The position numbers were made by a program, and so were the translations under genes. Under the pieces are notes generated by a model, which saw nothing but the letters and a program-made list of their open reading frames with translations, had not been told where the DNA came from and searched no databases. 64,000 bases of DNA, from assembly GCA_963833585.1 (NCBI GenBank), contig CAWHYF010000005.1:1178001-1242000 (forward strand), given 5' to 3'. Below are positions 60,102 to 64,000 of this stretch, in pieces. Within the stretch, counting starts at the first letter, position 1. The number at the start of each line of letters is the position of its first letter. This stretch comes from Bog-756 sp963833585. GTDB lineage: Bacteria; Actinomycetota; Acidimicrobiia; Acidimicrobiales; RAAP-2.

Positions 60102-60812
60102 GTGCCCGACCCGACCGATGCGAACGACGGGCCCGCCACCGAGCGGACCCGGCTCCGCCGGCTGCCGGAGCAGGGCTCCCACCGGAGGGACGACCTCCAC
60201 GCCGTCCTCGACGCCGGCTTCGTGTGCCACCTGGGTATCGAGGTGGACGGTGGCCCCCTGGTGGTACCCACCAGCTACGGACGCGACGGGGACGCCCTGT
60301 ACCTGCACGGCTCGGTGGCCAGCCGGAGCCTGCGGGCGGCCAAGGCTCCCCCGCCCGCGTGCGTGACGGTGACGCTGGTCGACGGACTGGTGCTGGCCCG
60401 GTCGGTCTTCAACCACTCCATCAACTATCGCTGCGCCATGGTGTTCGGCGTCCTCGACGTGCTCACCGACGAGGAGGAGAAGCTGGCCGGCCTGCGGGCC
60501 ATCAGCGAGCACGTCGCCCCGGGCCAGTGGGCCTACGCCCGCTTTCCCTCCTCCAGGGAGCTGGCGTCCACCACGGTGCTCCGGCTGGATCTCGACGAGG
60601 CCTCGGTCAAGGTGAGCGAGGGGCCGCCCGGCGATGGGGACGGGCCCGACGGCGAGCTCGAGGTGTGGGCCGGGGAGGTCCCGCTGCGAGTGGTGCGGCT
60701 CGACCCGGTGGCCGATCCCGCCCTCCGTCCCGGCGTCGGGATGCCCGACCACCTGCGGGAGGGGCGCATGGCCCCCGGCACCACGCCCTGGCGCCAGCTC
60801 GGACCACCATGA
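60102..60812 (+). CDS. Pyridoxamine 5'-phosphate oxidase-family protein (flavin-binding)
   Basis: 236 residues from GTG 60102. The split-barrel FMN fold is suggested by HAVLDAGFVCHLGIEVDGGP, LVVPTSYGRDGDALYLHGSV and NYRCAMVFGVLDVLTDEEEK. Relatives bind FMN, F420 or haem; this resembles the FMN-binding group acting on unknown substrates. CAGAAT, 6 nt before GTG, may be another leaderless promoter, weaker than the others. It converges on alanine dehydrogenase. Confidence 0.82.
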   Translation: MPDPTDANDGPATERTRLRRLPEQGSHRRDDLHAVLDAGFVCHLGIEVDGGPLVVPTSYGRDGDALYLHGSVASRSLRAAKAPPPACVTVTLVDGLVLARSVFNHSINYRCAMVFGVLDVLTDEEEKLAGLRAISEHVAPGQWAYARFPSSRELASTTVLRLDLDEASVKVSEGPPGDGDGPDGELEVWAGEVPLRVVRLDPVADPALRPGVGMPDHLREGRMAPGTTPWRQLGPP

Positions 60813-60836
60813 GCCGGGCACGGCGCGCCGGGCCGA

Positions 60837-61967
60837 TCAGTCGAGGAAGGAGGCGAGCGGCACCGCGTCCATCCCGTGCGCCGCGGCCACCGGCTCGTAG
60901 ACCACCGACCTGTTCACCACGTTGACCCCCTCGGCCAGGGAGGGGTCCGACCGGACGGCCTGGCGCCACCCGTGGTTGGCGATCTCCAGCACGTAGGGAA
61001 GCGTGGCATTGACCAGCGCATGGGTCGACGAGTGGGGGACCGCGCCGGGCATGTTGGCCACGCAGTAGAAGAGCGATCCGTTGACCTCGAAGACCGGGTC
61101 GGAGTGGGTGGTGGGTCGTGTGGACTCGAAACAGCCACCCTGGTCCACCGAGATGTCCACCAGCACCGAGCCGTCCCGCATCCGGGCCACCAGGTCGTCC
61201 GACACCAGCTTGGGGGCCTTGGCCCCCACCACCAGAACGGCACCGATGACGATGTCGGCGTCCACGCAGGTCTCCTCGATGGCGTGGGTGCTCGAGGCCA
61301 CCGTCTCGAGGGCCCCCCGGAAGTGGTGGTCGACCTGGCGGAGGCGCTCGAGGTTCCGGTCGAGGATGTAGACCTCGGCGTGCATCCCCACGGCCAGGGT
61401 GGCGGCGGCCATGCCGGCCACACCGGCACCGAGGATGACCACCTTGGCGCAACGTACGCCGGGCACGCCACAGACCAGGACCCCCCGCCCGCCTCCCGGC
61501 CGCATGAGGTGGTGGGCGCCCATGAGGGGCGCCATCCGGCCGGCCACCTCGCTCATGGGCGTGAGCAGGGGGAGCGAGTGGTCCGGAAGGCGCACCGTCT
61601 CATAGGCGATGGCGGTGTTTCCCGCCGCCAGCAGGGCCTCGGTGCAGGCCGGCGAGGCCGCCAGGTGGAGGTAGGTGAACAGGACCTGGTCCTTCCGGAG
61701 TCCGAGGCGCGGGTACTCCTCGGGGACGGGCTCCTTCACTCCGAGGATCAGGTCGGAGGTCGCCCACACCTCGTCGGGGTCGTCGACGATCTTCGCCCCG
61801 GTGGCGACGAAGTCGGTGTCCGGGATGGACGAACCCATCCCGGCCTCCCTCTCGACCAGGACCGAGTGGCCGGCCGAGGTGAGCTCGCGCACCCCCGCCG
61901 GGGTGATGGCCACCCGGTACTCGTCATCCTTGACCTCCTTGGGCACGCCGACGATCACGGCCGCCAC
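60837..61967 (-). CDS. ald: Alanine dehydrogenase
   Basis: 376 residues, normal length. IVGVPKEVKDDEYRVAITPA is the usual start; FTYLHLAASPACTEALLAAG contains the catalytic His. The NAD site is VVILGAGVAGMAAATLAVGM, and ANMPGAVPHSSTHALVNATL is an Ald signature. It converts alanine to pyruvate and ammonium reversibly. The aminotransferase at 49468 and the permease next door point to alanine/amine use. The gene precedes mmsA on the same strand, with an opposite gene between. Confidence 0.94.
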   Translation of the reverse strand: MAAVIVGVPKEVKDDEYRVAITPAGVRELTSAGHSVLVEREAGMGSSIPDTDFVATGAKIVDDPDEVWATSDLILGVKEPVPEEYPRLGLRKDQVLFTYLHLAASPACTEALLAAGNTAIAYETVRLPDHSLPLLTPMSEVAGRMAPLMGAHHLMRPGGGRGVLVCGVPGVRCAKVVILGAGVAGMAAATLAVGMHAEVYILDRNLERLRQVDHHFRGALETVASSTHAIEETCVDADIVIGAVLVVGAKAPKLVSDDLVARMRDGSVLVDISVDQGGCFESTRPTTHSDPVFEVNGSLFYCVANMPGAVPHSSTHALVNATLPYVLEIANHGWRQAVRSDPSLAEGVNVVNRSVVYEPVAAAHGMDAVPLASFLD

Positions 61968-62045
61968 CCGCCGGCGGCCCGGAAGTGGGGCGGGTGGCTC
62001 GGTCCCATGACCGCCAGGGGGGCCAGGGTTGGTGGGGCGGCGGAG

Positions 62046-63662
62046 CTAGGGGATGGGGATGTCATCGTCCTCACGGATCCCGAACAGGCCGACCTCGGTC
62101 CCGAGATCCTCCGGAACCAGCGTCTTGGTGGATTTGTTGAGGGTCTCCCCACGGAAGAACGGCGGACGGACCGCGGCATAGACGAACATCAACACCAGAC
62201 CGAGGAGCAGGGCGAAGAAGTCGATCAGGAACACGCCCCCGATGTGCCAGTTTGGCCAGAAGGTCATCTGCCACGTGGTGTAGCTGTTCACTGGCTTCCA
62301 GTAGAAGAAGAGGTTGTAGCCCAGGGCGGCCCAGAGCATGATGCCGCCCAGGAGGGGAAGGATGCCCCGCAGCCAGAGGTTGCGGGAGCTCTCGGTGAGC
62401 GTGGCACGGTAGTACCAGACACAGGACAGTCCGGTGAGGCCGTAGTAGAAGGCGATCATCACACCCAGGGCCGACACGGCGTCGGCGATGACGGTGCCCG
62501 CCGACACGTAGTTCAGGATCACGTACAGCACGATCGACACGCCCCCCATGGCCAGGGTCGACACCGTGGGCGTGAGGAAGCGCCGGTGGATCCGGGAGAA
62601 GGCGCGGGGGATGGCCTTGTACACCCCCATGGCCAGGGTGGTGCGTGCCGTGGGCAGAATGGTGGTCTGCGTGGAGGCGGCGGCCGAGCTCAGCACCATC
62701 AGCAGCAGCAGGTGGAACAGGAAGCTCCCGAATCCGGAGGTCCCGAACACGGAGTGTCCGAGCGCATAGAACACGTCGTTCTGATTGGCCGGGTTCCCCA
62801 ATCCGATGCCCGTGCTGCCGATGCCGGCGTAGGACTGCGTCGAGAGCACAACCAGCACGTAGGTGACCAGGAGGACGAGCGTGGAGAGTACGGCGGCCCG
62901 ACCCGGAACGGTCTTCGGGTTGGCCGTCTCCTCATTGACCGAGACCGTGGTGTCCCAACCCCAGTAGATGAACAGCATCAACAGGACACCGTTGATGAAT
63001 GCCGATGCCGAGGGGATCTTGAACGGGTTGAACCAGCTCAGTGCAGGGGTGAGGTGCCCGACCGGGGCCGTGCCGTTCCCCACCTTGACCAGCATCCACA
63101 CCGACAGCACCAACAGCATGGTCAGTTCGATTCCCAGCAACGCCTTCTGGAAATTGGCCGACACCTCGATGCCGACATAGCAGATGGCGGTCATGACGAC
63201 GATCCACATGATCCCGACCAACAGGACCCAGCCACTGCTCGGGTCCGAACCGATCCCGTTGGCGTTGAACAGCAGGAACACATACTGTCCGGCCACCTGG
63301 GCCAGGCTGGCCATGACCAGGACGTCGGCGGCGACGATGGCCCAGCCGCCCAGCCAACCGGTCTTGGGTCCGAAGGCCCTGGTCCCCCAGGTGAAGGTGG
63401 TGCCACAGTCGGGGTCGGCGTTGTTCATCTCCTTGTACCCGTAGGCGATGAACAGCATGGGGATGAAGGCGATGACGGTGACGATCGGCGCCTGCAGGCC
63501 GATGGCCACCACCACGAAGCCGAGGGTGGCGGCCAGGCTGTAGGCCGGTGCGGTAGACGCCACTCCCACCACCGTGCTGGAGATGAGCCCCAGGGCACCC
63601 GCCTTGAGACCCTTGTCCGCCAACGGGGTTGCCTCGGCCATGGGTTCCGTGATCGTGCTCAA
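62046..63662 (-). CDS. APC-family amino acid/polyamine permease
   Basis: 538 residues from TTG 63662, with AAGGAG upstream. About twelve membrane helices, starting LGLISSTVVGVASTAPAYSL, the APC motif of helix 1. YKEMNNADPDCGTTFTWGTR after helix 2 is a feature of the family. FIYWGWDTTVSVNEETANPK is conserved in helix 6-7. It imports amino acids or amines by proton or other symport. Neighbours are an amine-pathway aldehyde dehydrogenase and alanine dehydrogenase, so GABA, putrescine or alanine are candidate substrates. Confidence 0.9.
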   Translation of the reverse strand: MSTITEPMAEATPLADKGLKAGALGLISSTVVGVASTAPAYSLAATLGFVVVAIGLQAPIVTVIAFIPMLFIAYGYKEMNNADPDCGTTFTWGTRAFGPKTGWLGGWAIVAADVLVMASLAQVAGQYVFLLFNANGIGSDPSSGWVLLVGIMWIVVMTAICYVGIEVSANFQKALLGIELTMLLVLSVWMLVKVGNGTAPVGHLTPALSWFNPFKIPSASAFINGVLLMLFIYWGWDTTVSVNEETANPKTVPGRAAVLSTLVLLVTYVLVVLSTQSYAGIGSTGIGLGNPANQNDVFYALGHSVFGTSGFGSFLFHLLLLMVLSSAAASTQTTILPTARTTLAMGVYKAIPRAFSRIHRRFLTPTVSTLAMGGVSIVLYVILNYVSAGTVIADAVSALGVMIAFYYGLTGLSCVWYYRATLTESSRNLWLRGILPLLGGIMLWAALGYNLFFYWKPVNSYTTWQMTFWPNWHIGGVFLIDFFALLLGLVLMFVYAAVRPPFFRGETLNKSTKTLVPEDLGTEVGLFGIREDDDIPIP

Positions 63663-63774
63663 CGGCGTCTCCTTGCTCGTATTCGGATCTTGCTCACCAT
63701 CGGATCGTTGAGAAGGCCATGACCGGTGTCAGACGTACATCGTGCCCGATGATCTGGCCTCTGCCGGTGGACCT

Positions 63775-64000
63775 TCAGCCACCGATGTAGCTCATGACGT
63801 GTTTGATGCGGGTGTACTCCTCGAAGCCGTAGGACGAGAGGTCCTTCCCGTAGCCGGAGTGCTTGAAGCCCCCGTGGGGCATCTCGGCCACGATGGGGAT
63901 GTGGGTGTTGATCCACACGCAGCCGAAGTCGAGGCCCTTGGCCATGCGCATGGCTCGGGCGTGGTCCTTGGTCCACACGCTGGAGGCCAGCCCGTACTCG
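63775..64000 (-). CDS. Aldehyde dehydrogenase, C-terminal part (aminobutyraldehyde type)
   Basis: The gene runs off the right edge; 74 residues are visible: EYGLASSVWTKDHARAMRMA, GLDFGCVWINTHIPIVAEMP, HGGFKHSGYGKDLSSYGFEE and YTRIKHVMSYIGG. The last block, with KHVMSYIG, matches gamma-aminobutyraldehyde (PatD-type) dehydrogenases. It would oxidise 4-aminobutanal to GABA in putrescine breakdown. The catalytic Cys is outside the window. It lies upstream of the APC permease on the same strand. Confidence 0.82.
   Translation of the reverse strand, partial: EYGLASSVWTKDHARAMRMAKGLDFGCVWINTHIPIVAEMPHGGFKHSGYGKDLSSYGFEEYTRIKHVMSYIGG

Noticed and set aside
60876..63722. A 948-residue plus-strand open frame
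   Set aside because: It is the antisense shadow of ald and the APC permease, rich in His, Gly, Asp and Gln with no domain.

Overview
The window is a stretch of chromosome from a high-GC actinobacterium, most likely a member of the Acidimicrobiia or a near relative. The case rests on gene content: a WhiB regulator, a class E sortase, an F420-type luciferase-like oxidoreductase, a B12-dependent ribonucleotide reductase, a family III CoA-transferase, many GTGA/ATGA gene overlaps, and several genes whose start codon sits 6-7 nt behind a TANNNT box (leaderless transcripts). I see no phage, insertion sequence, CRISPR array, tRNA or rRNA. The genus cannot be fixed from the sequence alone.

Layout. 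0-3.5 kb: a gene tail, a decayed alpha/beta hydrolase, a CoA-transferase and Ohr. 3.6-6.4 kb: a SipW-type signal peptidase with two exported SipW/TasA-like proteins and a divergent small HTH protein. 6.4-12.2 kb: a gene remnant, a zinc dehydrogenase/amidohydrolase pair, a TetR regulator, then phosphatase, zinc-ribbon, Nudix and WhiB genes. 12.4-15.0 kb: an epimerase, a DUF6188-like protein, a low-molecular-weight phosphatase and a SnoaL-like protein.

15.0-38.5 kb is a large exopolysaccharide / cell-surface region: priming sugar transferase, at least five further glycosyltransferases, an O-antigen ligase/polymerase fused to a glycosyltransferase, a Wzz/Wzc tyrosine autokinase, DUF4012, sortase and an LPFTG protein. 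Inside it is an eight-gene minus-strand operon (25713 down to 17903): glycosyltransferase, AcpS-like phosphopantetheinyl transferase, carrier protein, an acyl-CoA dehydrogenase split into two overlapping ORFs, a seryl-tRNA-synthetase-like amino acid:carrier protein ligase, DUF1839, and a GH2 mannosidase-like protein. Together these would charge a carrier protein with an amino acid, perhaps oxidise it, and couple it to a sugar. I regard this as the most interesting system in the window; its product is unknown.

38.7-64 kb is mostly metabolism: NrdJ behind a good promoter with NrdR-like boxes, glycerol kinase, an ACT protein, an acyltransferase facing an acetoacetate-decarboxylase-like gene, TetR/SMP-30, an alanine-type aminotransferase, LLM oxidoreductase, SRPBCC, a GT4 coupled to QueG, a 2-hydroxyacid dehydrogenase, an acyl-CoA ligase, a hydrolase, and a small amino-acid/amine catabolic group (MmsA, alanine dehydrogenase, APC permease, and an aldehyde dehydrogenase cut by the window edge).
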